From positions 1-35,050 of the forward strand of contig JAGLOF010000072.1 of assembly GCA_023139105.1 (NCBI GenBank): a DNA stretch of 35,050 bases, in the 5' to 3' direction. The DNA comes from a bacterium (lineage in GTDB: Bacteria > Zhuqueibacterota > QNDG01 > JAGLOF01). Of this stretch, positions 1-7,672 are shown piece after piece (the stretch's first letter is position 1; each line of letters starts with the position of its first letter). The notes under the pieces were generated by a model. It saw only the letters and a program-made list of their open reading frames with translations, had not been told where the DNA came from and made no database searches. A program made the position numbers and the translations under genes.

Positions 1-561
1 GAATGTCGAAGTAAGAACTCCTTGGGTATTCTACATTCGGTGTTCTGCTGTTCAATATTCGCTCTATTAAATTTCACTTAAAAATCCGTCGGAATTCAAT
101 GCCCTTGGGGCATGGCAGGGTGGCTCCGTGGTCTTCGTGATCTGGTGCGAGGGCTCTTTACTAAATTCCTATCACTGCGCGAGGGAGTCCGCTCCTTGAG
201 GCTGTTGAAAAACCCCGGGTGTTATCTTTTTGACCCCGGGTGTTTTAGTAATTTGCCTGTTATTATTGGACTTAGACACCCGGTGATGTCGTAAAAAGAA
301 CGACAACAACCGGGGTCTACCCTTTTTCAACAGACTCCTTCAGGACGACTACGGCAAATTTCCTTGAGGCTCAGCAGGAACTGCCCATTAATCACACAAC
401 CATGTGTCAAACACGGGTATTAAAAATATTAATCCCTCGAATACACTGAAGAACCATTTCAAATGTAGCTTGACAGTCACCGTGTCATTCCTTAATTTAT
501 ATTCTACAACCCACTGGAACCGGTGATCGTAAATGAAACATTGTGTAGAAAGGGAAATATA
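1..561. other. Intergenic, repeat-bearing, no supported gene
   Basis: No reading frame here looks like a real protein; the longest short frames have repeat-derived composition. The stretch contains a short hairpin (ATGCCC/GGGCAT, 99-113), a degenerate 'CTCCGTGG' motif shared with 1552-1656, and the MITE-like element at 198-337. The last ~60 bases hold the leader of the creatininase-family gene. Confidence 0.6.
198..337. repeat. MITE-like element, copy 1 (terminal inverted repeats)
   Basis: A ~140-bp element has 15-bp ends matching at 14 positions: GAGGCTGTTGAAAAA at the left, and the complement of GAGTCTGTTGAAAAA at the right (323-337). CTCCTT occurs on both sides (192-197 and 335-340), which could be a target duplication, although the right copy overlaps the terminal repeat. 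The right half (276-338) folds into a CCGG...GTCGT hairpin. It recurs at 8180-8242 and, inverted, at 17373-17435. There is no coding capacity, so mobilisation would need a transposase in trans. Confidence 0.65.
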
Positions 562-1374
562 ATGAAAATAACGAGATATATCATCCTCATTTGCTTAAGT
601 ACAACTCTTACCTTAGCTCAGATCCCAACTACCCGGGATATGAACCTCATGAACTGGATGGAGTTTCAAAAGCTGGTTCCAAAGAACATTGAGACAGTTC
701 TGATGCCATTGGGATCATTGGAACCCCACGGTGTAACGCCAAACGGCACAGACAATCTCTGTCCCGAGGGAATGGCACACGCCATTGCAGAACGGGTAAA
801 TGCTTTAATTGCTCCTACTTTAAACTACGGAATAACTCCGGCTATGGCTGCCTATGGCGGAGCAGTTTCAATACCGGCAGAAGCATATAAACCTTTTGTG
901 AAATCCATCATCTGTGGACTGGCTTCTCAGAAATTTATAAATCTGATACTGCTCAACGGTCATGGAGGCAATACTGCCATACTCAAAGAGCTGATGCCGG
1001 AACTGAGTAACTCATGCCGCATCCGCATCTTGCTTATCAATTGGTGGAGCCTTGCCGAGGAAGAGACTTTTGAGGTTTTTGGTGAAAACGGCGGACATGC
1101 CGGCAATAATGAAACTGCCTATGTACAGGCAATTGTCCCTGAACACATTCATCCTGAGTGGTATAACGATGATCTGGCCATTGCCAATGCCAAACGCGGC
1201 GCATGGACAGCCTCTCCTGTAGCCGCTTCAATCTTATTATATGATGAAGGCCACGGTTATCCTACATTTGATAAACATCAGTCTGATGAATACTTCAAAA
1301 AAGTGAATGACAAAGCCGCATCACTTATTGAAACTGTTATTAAAAAGTGGGACAGCGCAAAGTTGTTCAGGTAA
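562..1374 (+). CDS. Exported creatininase-family protein
   Basis: 270 aa. The first ~19 residues are a Sec signal (hydrophobic run IILICLSTTLTLA, likely cut before QIP), so the protein probably works outside the cytoplasm. The rest follows the creatininase/creatinine amidohydrolase fold: LPLGSLEPHG-like motif near residue 50 (here MPLGSLEPHG), a metal-binding D in GTDN, LLNGHGGN near residue 135, and a GGHAGNNET stretch with the E and H expected for binuclear metal binding. The family covers creatininase, MftE-type peptidases and formamide hydrolases; nothing here fixes the substrate. The ATG at 562 is preferred over an upstream in-frame codon at 523 because AGAAAGGGAAA precedes it and the signal peptide starts there. 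It stands alone, followed by repeat-rich DNA. Confidence 0.8.
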   Translation: MKITRYIILICLSTTLTLAQIPTTRDMNLMNWMEFQKLVPKNIETVLMPLGSLEPHGVTPNGTDNLCPEGMAHAIAERVNALIAPTLNYGITPAMAAYGGAVSIPAEAYKPFVKSIICGLASQKFINLILLNGHGGNTAILKELMPELSNSCRIRILLINWWSLAEEETFEVFGENGGHAGNNETAYVQAIVPEHIHPEWYNDDLAIANAKRGAWTASPVAASILLYDEGHGYPTFDKHQSDEYFKKVNDKAASLIETVIKKWDSAKLFR

Positions 1375-1551
1375 ATGCAACAGCTAATTATGTTTTCTCC
1401 TCGTTCCTACGCTCTGCTGGGAACGGAACGCAATACATTTTAGCTCAAACGGACTTAACACTGTCTCTGCCAGGGAGGCATTTGTGCAGGCAACAGCGGC
1501 AGTCTCATCACGGCTCCACCAGGATTTCATCAATATTTTTTGAAGCGGGCT

Positions 1552-1656
1552 GGGCGGCTCCGTGTGCTCCGTGGACAATGCTCCTGCTCTTTATTCACAT
1601 ACGAGTATTAAAAAAATAAAAAGCATTTCTCCACGGAATACACGGAGCCTCCCGCC
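1552..1656. repeat. Inverted repeat of CTCCGTG/CCACGG units
   Basis: The left arm GGGCGGCTCCGTGTGCTCC (continuing GTGG, 1552-1574) pairs with the right arm at 1631-1656 (CCACGGAATACACGGAGCC then TCCCGCC), giving about 20 paired bases around a ~56-nt AT-rich centre. Related fragments occur at 112-127 and 12631-12653. The family resembles widely dispersed non-coding palindromic repeats. Confidence 0.55.
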
Positions 1657-1685
1657 CCTGCCCTACACATATAAAAAAAGAGCAG

Positions 1686-1763
1686 GACAGGATTACAGGA
1701 TTAACCGAACATTAGTTAGTTCAGAATTTTTAAATCCTGTAGATGCTGTTAATCCTGTCAAAA
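1686..1763. repeat. ACAGGATTA-type palindromic repeat
   Basis: GACAGGATTACAGGATTAAC (1687-1706) faces its approximate complement AATCCTGTAGATGCTGTTAA followed by TCCTGTC, so the region can form a hairpin about 78 nt long. Short ACAGGATT repeats of this kind are common in intergenic DNA of many bacteria. Confidence 0.5.
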
Positions 1764-1958
1764 AAAAGAGCTCATACGGATGATGTGTTGTGCATTCTCA
1801 CGAATGCCATCCCCCGTACAGAACCGAAACTCAGCCCGAAATTTTTTATCGGGAAAAGGTGTGGATGATTGGTGGATGGGGCCCTGCGGAGCAGAATCTT
1901 CAGAGCGGAAAGGTATATAAAAACTTATTACGTATATATTGTTAAAAGTGACGAAGAT

Positions 1959-1985
1959 CCCGGCACTCGCTCTTTGAGTACCGGG
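1959..1985 (-). terminator. Candidate terminator of the oxygen-defence operon
   Basis: CCCGGCACTC and GAGTACCGGG form a 10-bp stem with one mismatch and a 7-nt loop, placed 17 nt beyond the rubredoxin stop. On the minus strand it is followed by ATCTTCGTCACTTTT, a weak rather than a clean U tract. Confidence 0.5.
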
Positions 1986-2001
1986 AGGAATCTAGTTTGA
2001 A

Positions 2002-2142
2002 CTAATCAACCTTACTGAACATATCTGTACCAACACCGCATTCGGGACATACCCAGTCTTCATCCAGCTTCTCAAATGGGACATTATCATTTTCAGCAGG
2101 ATCATAGATATAACCGCAGACATCACAGACATATTTTTGCAT
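2002..2142 (-). CDS. Rubredoxin, short-loop type
   Basis: 46 aa, a one-iron electron-transfer protein. Fe(SCys)4 ligands are C6 and C9 (YVCDVCGY) and C32 and C35 (WVCPECGVG). It lacks the ~7-residue loop present in common 52-54 aa rubredoxins and resembles the 45-residue Desulfovibrio desulfuricans type (MQKYVC...AEND NVPFE...). It starts 14 nt after the rubrerythrin stop and has its own strong ribosome-binding site (AGAGGAAG, 6 nt before ATG). As the last gene of the operon it is the likely electron donor to the flavodiiron protein, desulfoferrodoxin or rubrerythrin encoded upstream. Confidence 0.93.
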   Translation of the reverse strand: MQKYVCDVCGYIYDPAENDNVPFEKLDEDWVCPECGVGTDMFSKVD

Positions 2143-2156
2143 AATTTCTTCCTCTA

Positions 2157-2693
2157 TTAATAATTTTCACAATTCTGTTCAAAATAAGCTTGTGGGTGCT
2201 TACATACCGGGCATACTTTCAAAGCCTCAAGGCCCTCATGAATATGTCCGCAATGACGGCATTTCCAGAATACTTTACCGTCTCTTAAAAAGATCTTACC
2301 TGTTTCAATGTTAGAGAGTAATTGACGATATCTCTCTTCATGATGGCGTTCAATGGCGGCAATACCCTCAAACATAGCAGCTATTTCATCAAAGCCCTCT
2401 TCCCGGGCATCTTTAGCCATGGTCGGATACATGTCAGTCCATTCATAATTCTCACCGGCAGCTGCTGCCTTTAAATTATCAATGGTATTTCCCAGTTCAC
2501 CAAGTCTCTTAAAATGTAGCTTGGCATGTTCTTTTTCATTTTCAGCAGTTTCAAGAAAAAGAGCGGCTATTTGTTCATAACCTTCTTTTTTAGCAACTTT
2601 TGCAAAATAAGTATATTTGTTACGAGCCTGTGATTCACCTGCAAAGGCATCTTGCAGATTACGTTCGGTTTTAGAACCTTTAAGATCAGCCAT
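2157..2693 (-). CDS. rbr: Rubrerythrin
   Basis: 178 aa, a cytoplasmic NAD(P)H-linked peroxidase typical of anaerobes. The N-terminal ferritin-like domain (about 1-135) shows the diiron motifs FAGESQARN (E20), ENEKEHA (E53, H56), an E-rich third helix ([10 protein letters not shown], ~97-105) and IERHHEE (E115, H118). The C-terminal rubredoxin-like domain (about 140-178) has CRHC (C145, C148) and CPVC (C161, C164). Length and domain order match classical rubrerythrin. AGAGGT precedes the ATG. The gene lies between the TM1266-like gene (20 nt) and rubredoxin (14 nt), so it is probably co-transcribed with both and reduces peroxide using rubredoxin-delivered electrons. Confidence 0.95.
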   Translation of the reverse strand: MADLKGSKTERNLQDAFAGESQARNKYTYFAKVAKKEGYEQIAALFLETAENEKEHAKLHFKRLGELGNTIDNLKAAAAGENYEWTDMYPTMAKDAREEGFDEIAAMFEGIAAIERHHEERYRQLLSNIETGKIFLRDGKVFWKCRHCGHIHEGLEALKVCPVCKHPQAYFEQNCENY

Positions 2694-2713
2694 AATAATA
2701 AACCTCTAGCTTG

Positions 2714-2962
2714 TTAAACAGTTACTAACTTTGCATTAACACCGGCAAGAAGATTCAACTTTCTATTCAATTCAGTCAGTTTCTCCAGTTCACCAACCAG
2801 TTCCAGAAAGATAGTACCTGTTTCTGTACAGTCATCAAGAACACCTTCATGAATACCGAGTCTTGTTTTTACAAGACAGCCCCATTCGGTGAGAATCTGC
2901 TGCATCTTAACAGCCTCTTTCTTGCGCTTATCAATAACAATGATGAGAAATTGCTTTTCCAT
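2714..2962 (-). CDS. TM1266-like small ACT/ferredoxin-fold protein
   Basis: 82 aa from the ATG at 2962, chosen over an upstream in-frame start because AGGAGG sits 4 nt before it. The pattern (strand FLIIVIDKR, helix, VKTRLGIHEG, IFLELVG, helix, GVNAKLVTV) resembles the Thermotoga TM1266 family ('iron-only hydrogenase system putative regulator'), a βαββαβ fold related to ACT and NikR C-terminal domains. That family often accompanies hydrogenase maturation genes; here it sits between desulfoferrodoxin and rubrerythrin instead. No DNA-binding domain is present, so it may sense a small ligand or metal, but its role is not known. The assignment rests on residue pattern and length only. Confidence 0.6.
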   Translation of the reverse strand: MEKQFLIIVIDKRKKEAVKMQQILTEWGCLVKTRLGIHEGVLDDCTETGTIFLELVGELEKLTELNRKLNLLAGVNAKLVTV

Positions 2963-3041
2963 ATTGCCTCCTATTTGGGCTGCCAATAGCAGCGTTTAGG
3001 TGAGATTATTGCTTCTTCTATTTTTAATACTATCCTTTTGA

Positions 3042-3422
3042 TTAACTTTCCCATAAACCGTGTACATTGCACCATTCTCTTGTCTTAACTACATTGGCCT
3101 TTTGAACTGGAAACCACGCTTCAGGTGCGTCTCCGGGATTGAGTTCCGCATGGCAAACCTTATCGGCAGTCAATACCTGAATGAATTTAATATGGTGCTT
3201 ATCTTCCATGGGATGAGCGGCATTCTGTCCAACCTTGACAAGAATACCTCCGTCTTTTTCCTCGATGAAAGGAACATGTTTTTCAGTAGACGCATCTTCG
3301 GTTTTAGCTTCAAGTTTATTCATCTTCACACCACAGCAGAAAAGAGCAGGAGCACCTTCATTGGTAATTTGCACCAGATTATGGCATTTTTCACAATAGT
3401 ATAACTCTCTCAACTTTGTCAT
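3042..3422 (-). CDS. dfx: Desulfoferrodoxin (two-iron superoxide reductase)
   Basis: 126 aa. It reduces superoxide to hydrogen peroxide in the cytoplasm. The N-terminal desulforedoxin domain has a complete FeCys4 site: C10, C13 and the adjacent C29-C30. The C-terminal neelaredoxin-like domain carries the catalytic EKH (E47, K48, H49), H70, H76, C118 and H121, matching the His4Cys centre of class I enzymes. The length is typical. AAGGAG lies 6 nt before ATG. It sits between ferritin (45-nt gap) and the TM1266-like gene (79-nt gap). The peroxide it makes would be handled by the neighbouring rubrerythrin, and rubredoxin is the usual electron donor. Confidence 0.95.
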   Translation of the reverse strand: MTKLRELYYCEKCHNLVQITNEGAPALFCCGVKMNKLEAKTEDASTEKHVPFIEEKDGGILVKVGQNAAHPMEDKHHIKFIQVLTADKVCHAELNPGDAPEAWFPVQKANVVKTREWCNVHGLWES

Positions 3423-3467
3423 GCTAGTCTCCTTAAAATTTTTGTGTGCCTAATGTTATCTGCATTT

Positions 3468-3974
3468 CTATTTTACAGGAGGTGTAAACACCCTGGCAGC
3501 CAGTTCCTTATCAAGCATGAGCAGGCCATTGCCTTCACCGCCAATCAGCTTCAATTTGTTCAATATATTTTCCATGGATGCCTCTTCTTCAACCTGCTCA
3601 TCTACAAACCAGTTAAGAAAACTCTTGGCAGCATGATCATTTTCAGCTATTGCCAGATCCATTAATTCATTGATAAGCTTTGATACATACTGCTCATGTT
3701 CATATGTTTTCTCCAGAACCTGCAGAGCAGATTCAAACTGTGTTTCAGGTTGATCAATAGCTTTCATAATAACCCTACCGCCGCGTTCGTTGAGGAATTT
3801 ATACATCTTCATGGCATGAAAACGTTCCTCTTCAACTTGTACCAGAAAGAAATTTTCAAACCCGTCCAAGCCGATGGAACTACAATAAGAAGCCATGGAA
3901 AGATATAAATATTCGGAAAAGAGCTCTTTATTTATCTGCTCATTAATTGCCTGTTCTAATTTTTTTGAAATCAA
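3468..3974 (-). CDS. ftnA: Bacterial non-haem ferritin (TTG start)
   Basis: 168 aa, an iron-storage shell subunit with ferroxidase activity. Expected diiron ligands are visible: E17, E50, H53 (EEERFHAM), E94 and E130, with Q127 between. The first codon is TTG, eight bases after AAGGAG, and gives the usual MISKKLEQAINEQ N-terminus; no in-frame ATG upstream is better placed. Following the flavodiiron gene by 38 nt, it probably limits free iron during oxidative stress, consistent with PerR/Fur-type control of the operon. No haem-binding methionine of the bacterioferritin type was looked for beyond noting the clear FtnA-like layout. Confidence 0.93.
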   Translation of the reverse strand: MISKKLEQAINEQINKELFSEYLYLSMASYCSSIGLDGFENFFLVQVEEERFHAMKMYKFLNERGGRVIMKAIDQPETQFESALQVLEKTYEHEQYVSKLINELMDLAIAENDHAAKSFLNWFVDEQVEEEASMENILNKLKLIGGEGNGLLMLDKELAARVFTPPVK

Positions 3975-4012
3975 TTTTAATTCTCCTTATATTTTTAGTT
4001 CTTACCACTCTT

Positions 4013-5173
4013 TTATAACTGCCCACTGATTTGCGCCGTTATCGATTCAATCTGTTCTTCAGTTGGAATATACTGCAGCTTGACCATTTCCAGCATATCA
4101 AAGCCACTCTCTTTCATAATATTCTCAACAATACCCACACTCTGCCCGCTCCAGCCATAAGATCCAAAGGCGAGGCCTTTGCGGCCTTTTGGTGCCAGAC
4201 CCTTCAGGTATGTTAAAAAACCTGCCACTGTAGGCATTATATTATTATTCAGAGTTGGCGAGCCAATACAAATATATTTTGCTGCAAGTACTTCTGTCAT
4301 GATATCAGAAATATGGTGATGCTGTAGATTGATCAAACGTGTCTTATAATTATGGTGCTCAAAGGCAGATTGTATTGCGTAAGCAATCTTCTCGGTGGAC
4401 TTCCACATGGTATCATAAATAATCAGGGCCTTATTATCTACTTCATTGTGAGACCATTTTACATAATGTTGAATTATCTCTTTAATATGACTGCGCCATA
4501 TAAGTCCGTGGCTGGGACAGATTGTTTCTATGTCCAGGGTTCCAACAGTATCCAGTGCCTTTTGCACTTGCTTGCCAAAAGGCAGGACAATATTGGCATA
4601 ATACTTTTCAGCCTCATGAAGCAATTGGCTCAGAGGATATTCATCATCAAAACGTTCTGAAGAAGCAATATGTTGCCCGAAAGCGTCATTGGAAAAGATC
4701 AGCTTTTCTTCAGGACAGTATGTAACCATATTATCCGGCCAATGTACCATAGGTGTTTGTACAAAATGAAGTGTCCGCTTACCAAGTTTAATTACATCCC
4801 CTGATTTTACAGATTCTATCGAACAGTTCATGGGATAATGTTTGGCTAATCCCTGTACACCCTGAGGCGATGCCATAACAGTTGCGTTTGGACAACGTTT
4901 CAAAATTTCCGGCAATGATCCCGAATGATCCATTTCTATATGATTTTGAATTATATAATCAATCTTGCCAGGATCAATAATTTGAGAAATACGTTTAATT
5001 AGCTCATCCGCCAGATAGCTCTTTACATTATCGATGAGAGTAATTTTATCATCAATAATAAGATATGAATTATAAGTAGAACCCCTTTGAGTCAAGTACC
5101 CATGGAAATTGCGCAGGCTCCAATCAATACCGCCAACCCAATAGATTCCTTCTTTAATTTCAACTGCTTTCAT
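4013..5173 (-). CDS. fprA: Flavodiiron protein (O2/NO reductase, FprA/Roo type)
   Basis: 386 aa. It reduces O2 to water and/or NO to N2O in the cytoplasm. The N-terminal metallo-β-lactamase-like domain (1-245) carries the diiron ligands H78, E80, D82 (HIEMDH), H144, D163 and H222. The C-terminal flavodoxin domain (248-386) has the FMN phosphate loop YDTMWKSTEKIA, GSPTLNNN and FGSYGWSG. There is no fused rubredoxin, so it is the class A form, and the rubredoxin at the end of the operon could serve it. AGGGG precedes ATG. A 122-nt gap separates it from perR; an ATTATAA half-site lies there but is weak, so shared or separate control is unclear. Confidence 0.95.
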   Translation of the reverse strand: MKAVEIKEGIYWVGGIDWSLRNFHGYLTQRGSTYNSYLIIDDKITLIDNVKSYLADELIKRISQIIDPGKIDYIIQNHIEMDHSGSLPEILKRCPNATVMASPQGVQGLAKHYPMNCSIESVKSGDVIKLGKRTLHFVQTPMVHWPDNMVTYCPEEKLIFSNDAFGQHIASSERFDDEYPLSQLLHEAEKYYANIVLPFGKQVQKALDTVGTLDIETICPSHGLIWRSHIKEIIQHYVKWSHNEVDNKALIIYDTMWKSTEKIAYAIQSAFEHHNYKTRLINLQHHHISDIMTEVLAAKYICIGSPTLNNNIMPTVAGFLTYLKGLAPKGRKGLAFGSYGWSGQSVGIVENIMKESGFDMLEMVKLQYIPTEEQIESITAQISGQL

Positions 5174-5295
5174 TTTGCCCCTGCTTTTAATTCAATTTAT
5201 TGGTAGAAAAACTAATATTTATAATCACAATTCACACTTATCCGAATAAGCATTAATATAAACACTTAATAATAAGAATGCACCAAATTAATGGA

Positions 5296-5706
5296 TTACT
5301 CTCCGGTACTTAAACATTTTTTGCAGATACCTTTAAGATTTATCTGATGCTCTGTAATCTTATGCCCGGCAATAAATGTATCTGTATAAAGATCAAATTT
5401 TTTATCAAGATCAATAATCTCATTGCATTCTGTACACTTCAAATGGATATGGGGTTCTCTGTCATATTCATAGCGGGCTTCATTTTCAAATAGAGATAAT
5501 TCAACCAGAACTTTGTGCTCTACCAATTTTTTCAATGTATTGTATACAGTTGTCTTTGATAGTGTCGGCATATCAGAGCGCAATGCCTGAAAGACTTGAT
5601 CCGTAGTCGGATGAATACGATTAGCATCCAAGTATTTCAATATCATCATCCGCTGTTGCGATGCTGCTATCCCCGCATTTTTAAGAATTTCAACAAAATC
5701 CATCAT
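5296..5706 (-). CDS. perR: Fur-family regulator, PerR-like
   Basis: 136 aa. An N-terminal winged helix (about 1-80, with LSKTTVYNTLKKL as the recognition helix) is joined to a metal-sensing dimerisation domain. Regulatory-metal candidates are H32, H86, H88 (EPHIHLKC) and D101 or D105; H and D in the last position favour PerR over Fur. The structural zinc site is CTEC (C91, C94) plus CKKC (C128, C131). It is the first gene of a peroxide/superoxide/oxygen defence operon and has a palindrome over its own promoter, as expected for an autoregulated peroxide sensor. A role as an iron-responsive Fur cannot be excluded from sequence alone. A second in-frame ATG at 5703 is possible. Confidence 0.85.
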   Translation of the reverse strand: MMDFVEILKNAGIAASQQRMMILKYLDANRIHPTTDQVFQALRSDMPTLSKTTVYNTLKKLVEHKVLVELSLFENEARYEYDREPHIHLKCTECNEIIDLDKKFDLYTDTFIAGHKITEHQINLKGICKKCLSTGE

Positions 5707-5734
5707 ATTGCAACCTATTATCCGGAATCAGTCT

Positions 5735-5749
5735 TTGTAATGGTTACAA
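5735..5749. promoter_or_regulatory. PerR-box-like palindrome
   Basis: TTGTAATGGTTACAA is a perfect 6-3-6 inverted repeat and matches 11 of 14 defined positions of the PerR box (TTATAATNATTATAA). It overlaps the -10 element of the perR promoter, so occupancy would block transcription of the operon. Confidence 0.6.
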
Positions 5750-5775
5750 TATAACAACTGTTACAGAATTGTCAA
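5748..5775 (-). promoter_or_regulatory. Promoter of the perR/oxygen-defence operon
   Basis: On the minus strand, TTGACA (5775-5770) and TATATT (5753-5748) are separated by 16 nt. A second palindrome, TAACA-AC-TGTTA (5752-5763), lies between the two elements and may be an additional operator half. The promoter is about 40 nt from the perR start. Confidence 0.65.
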
Positions 5776-6054
5776 GACTTTTCAACTGTTAACCAAATTT
5801 ATCTTTATTGTCATCTCGATGCAACGAGGTCATAAAAAGAGGAATCGGAAGAGACGATTACTATCGTTATGCCCATGCCCTCCGTTGAATAGAATATGGA
5901 CAAGAATAATCAGCCTCATGCTTGCCAATATAAAATTACCATAAAAACGAATATTACCGGATTTACAACCTAATATGTATTTTGAATAAAAAAACTCATC
6001 CTTTGGAATTTGGTTCTTATTCTTTAATATTTTTTTTGCTATTTGGTATTTTCC
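5776..6054. other. Intergenic, no gene seen
   Basis: AT-rich sequence between the perR promoter and the end of the helicase gene. It holds degenerate repeat-like fragments (for example TTTGGAATTTGG and a TATTTTTTTTGCTATTTGG run) but no frame with protein-like composition and no convincing terminator. Confidence 0.5.
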
Positions 6055-7293
6055 CTATTGCTTACCCTTAACCTTCTTCTGCCGGCTTTCCCATTCATCC
6101 TGTTCATCTATCAATTTTTGCAGATCATCATCTATTGAAGGCGTGTCAATTGTCTGCTGATAAGCGTGTTTGTCTACGGCTATAACTTCAATTGGCTTTT
6201 TCAAGAAAGTTTGAATTTCCTTGAGTACAGGCCGTTCCTCTTTACTACAAAACGAAATTGCAATTCCCTTATTCACACCTCTTCCTGTCCGCCCGACACG
6301 ATGCACATAATTCTCAGCCTTTTCAGGCAAATCGTAATTGATTACATAATTAACATCGGGAATGTCGATACCCCTTGCACTGACATCAGTAGCAATAAGC
6401 ATACGGGCTTCGCCGGCCTTAAACTTTTTCATCACATCTGTTCGGCCATGCTGATCTTTATCTCCATGAATAGTCAGTGCTTCAATATCCACTCTATCCA
6501 TAGCCTTTGCTACACGCTCGGCCCTGACACGTGTCCGCACAAATACAATAACCTTTGCATCTTCATGGTCACGGATAAAACGTTCCAGGAAGAATCGTTT
6601 ATCATCCATCTCAACATGCATAACAAAATGTGATACATTGGCAGCGACAGGGTCATCTGGTGAAATTTGAATACGTATAGCCGAACTCTTTACTTGAGAA
6701 AATGCAAGTTTCTTGATCTCTTTATTAATGGTAGCTGAGAAAAACAATGTTTGATGTTGCTGCCTGAGCTTACGTTTTACAGAACAAATATCTTCAATGA
6801 AACCAAGATCAAGCATATGATCGGCTTCATCCAATACCAGTATATCCACGGCATCCAATTTGATGTATCCCTGACTGATTAAATCAAACATCCGTCCCGG
6901 CGTTGCAACAAGAATATCTATGCCTTCCTGCAACTTATTAATCTGTGGATCCTGTTCAATACCACCGTGGAGAGCAAAAGCTTTAACCCTGGTGTGGCGT
7001 GCAATGCTGTTAAAAACCTCACCAATCTGCCCTGCCAGCTCCCGTGTGGGAGCCAGTACCAGACACCTGATGCCCCTGGATCGTTTACTGGTTTTTTCCA
7101 TATGAATAAAGTCGATTATCGGAATTGCAAAAGCCGCTGTCTTGCCTGTTCCGGTCTGTGCTATGGCCAGCACATCTTCTCCCTTCATTATTGACGGAAT
7201 AGATTTGTACTGAATATCCGTGGGCCGGTTAAAACCCAGCTCCTTTAGATTCCGTTTTATCTGTTGCGATATGTTATATTTATCAAATTTCAT
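6055..7293 (-). CDS. DEAD-box RNA helicase (RhlE-like)
   Basis: 412 aa, an ATP-dependent RNA-unwinding enzyme. All core motifs are present: Q motif (F21...PTDIQ), Walker A AQTGTGKT (45-52), PTREL, TPGR (131-134), DEAD (155-158), SAT (186-188), ARGID (306-310) and HRVGRTGR (331-338). The C-terminal tail is short (about 60 aa), lysine-rich at the end and without an RGG or DbpA-type RNA domain. This fits RhlE/CshA-like helicases involved in ribosome assembly or RNA decay. It follows the MmcQ/YjbR gene by 15 nt and is probably read from the same transcript. Confidence 0.93.
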   Translation of the reverse strand: MKFDKYNISQQIKRNLKELGFNRPTDIQYKSIPSIMKGEDVLAIAQTGTGKTAAFAIPIIDFIHMEKTSKRSRGIRCLVLAPTRELAGQIGEVFNSIARHTRVKAFALHGGIEQDPQINKLQEGIDILVATPGRMFDLISQGYIKLDAVDILVLDEADHMLDLGFIEDICSVKRKLRQQHQTLFFSATINKEIKKLAFSQVKSSAIRIQISPDDPVAANVSHFVMHVEMDDKRFFLERFIRDHEDAKVIVFVRTRVRAERVAKAMDRVDIEALTIHGDKDQHGRTDVMKKFKAGEARMLIATDVSARGIDIPDVNYVINYDLPEKAENYVHRVGRTGRGVNKGIAISFCSKEERPVLKEIQTFLKKPIEVIAVDKHAYQQTIDTPSIDDDLQKLIDEQDEWESRQKKVKGKQ

Positions 7294-7308
7294 ATATCTA
7301 ACAATCCT

Positions 7309-7668
7309 TTAAGGTATTTTATTAAGTTCTGTACGATCAACCTTGCGCAGTCCCTTGACTACCAGGTCATAGGAGGCATCAATAAATTTCTCCACTACTC
7401 CCTCCGGAATAGATCCATCCAGTATGACAGTATTCCAGTGTTCTTTATTCATATGATATGCCGACGTTACAGCATCAAACATCGAGCGCAGAGCAATGGC
7501 ATCATCGGGATCACACTTCAGTGAAACAGTCAAAGGATGTGCTTCAATTGCTACCAATGCAAACATCTTCTTTTTGACTTTGAACACTGCTGCCTGGGGA
7601 CCGAAGGGAAAATCCAGAAATGCTCCCCGTTTATTCAACAGATATTTTTCCAAATATGTATAATCCAT
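7309..7668 (-). CDS. MmcQ/YjbR family protein
   Basis: 119 aa from ATG 7668. The family has a CyaY-like fold and is called putative DNA-binding; its function is unproven. Typical features are the N-terminal YLLNKRGAFLDFPFGP, FKVKKKMFALV, LTVSLKCDPDDAIALR, the central HMNKEHWNTVILDGSIPEG and a C-terminal YDLVVKGL. The start overlaps nothing but lies just 4 nt past the upstream stop; AGG 8 nt before it and the usual family N-terminus favour it over a GTG at 7683. It sits in a three-gene run with a DksA-like protein and a helicase. Confidence 0.82.
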   Translation of the reverse strand: MDYTYLEKYLLNKRGAFLDFPFGPQAAVFKVKKKMFALVAIEAHPLTVSLKCDPDDAIALRSMFDAVTSAYHMNKEHWNTVILDGSIPEGVVEKFIDASYDLVVKGLRKVDRTELNKIP

Positions 7669-7672
7669 CAGG

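Larger units (their letters stand above)
1375..2001. other. Intergenic repeat cluster, 627 bp
   Basis: No gene is supported. In order there are: a CGTTCC...GGAACG hairpin just after the creatininase gene (1402-1425); a long inverted repeat built of CTCCGTG/CCACGG units (1552-1656); an ACAGGATTA-type palindromic repeat (1686-1763); a small CCCGA/TCGGG hairpin (1835-1853); and the terminator-like stem at 1959-1985. These are all dispersed palindromic repeat families rather than coding DNA. Confidence 0.6.

Noticed and set aside
112..294. Short plus-strand reading frame, 60 codons
   Set aside because: It runs through the MITE-like element and a CTCCGTGG repeat; composition is not protein-like and no ribosome-binding site is present.
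5219..5233. PerR box upstream of fprA
   Set aside because: One half (ATTATAA on the minus strand) is perfect but the other matches 3 of 7; too weak to list as a site.
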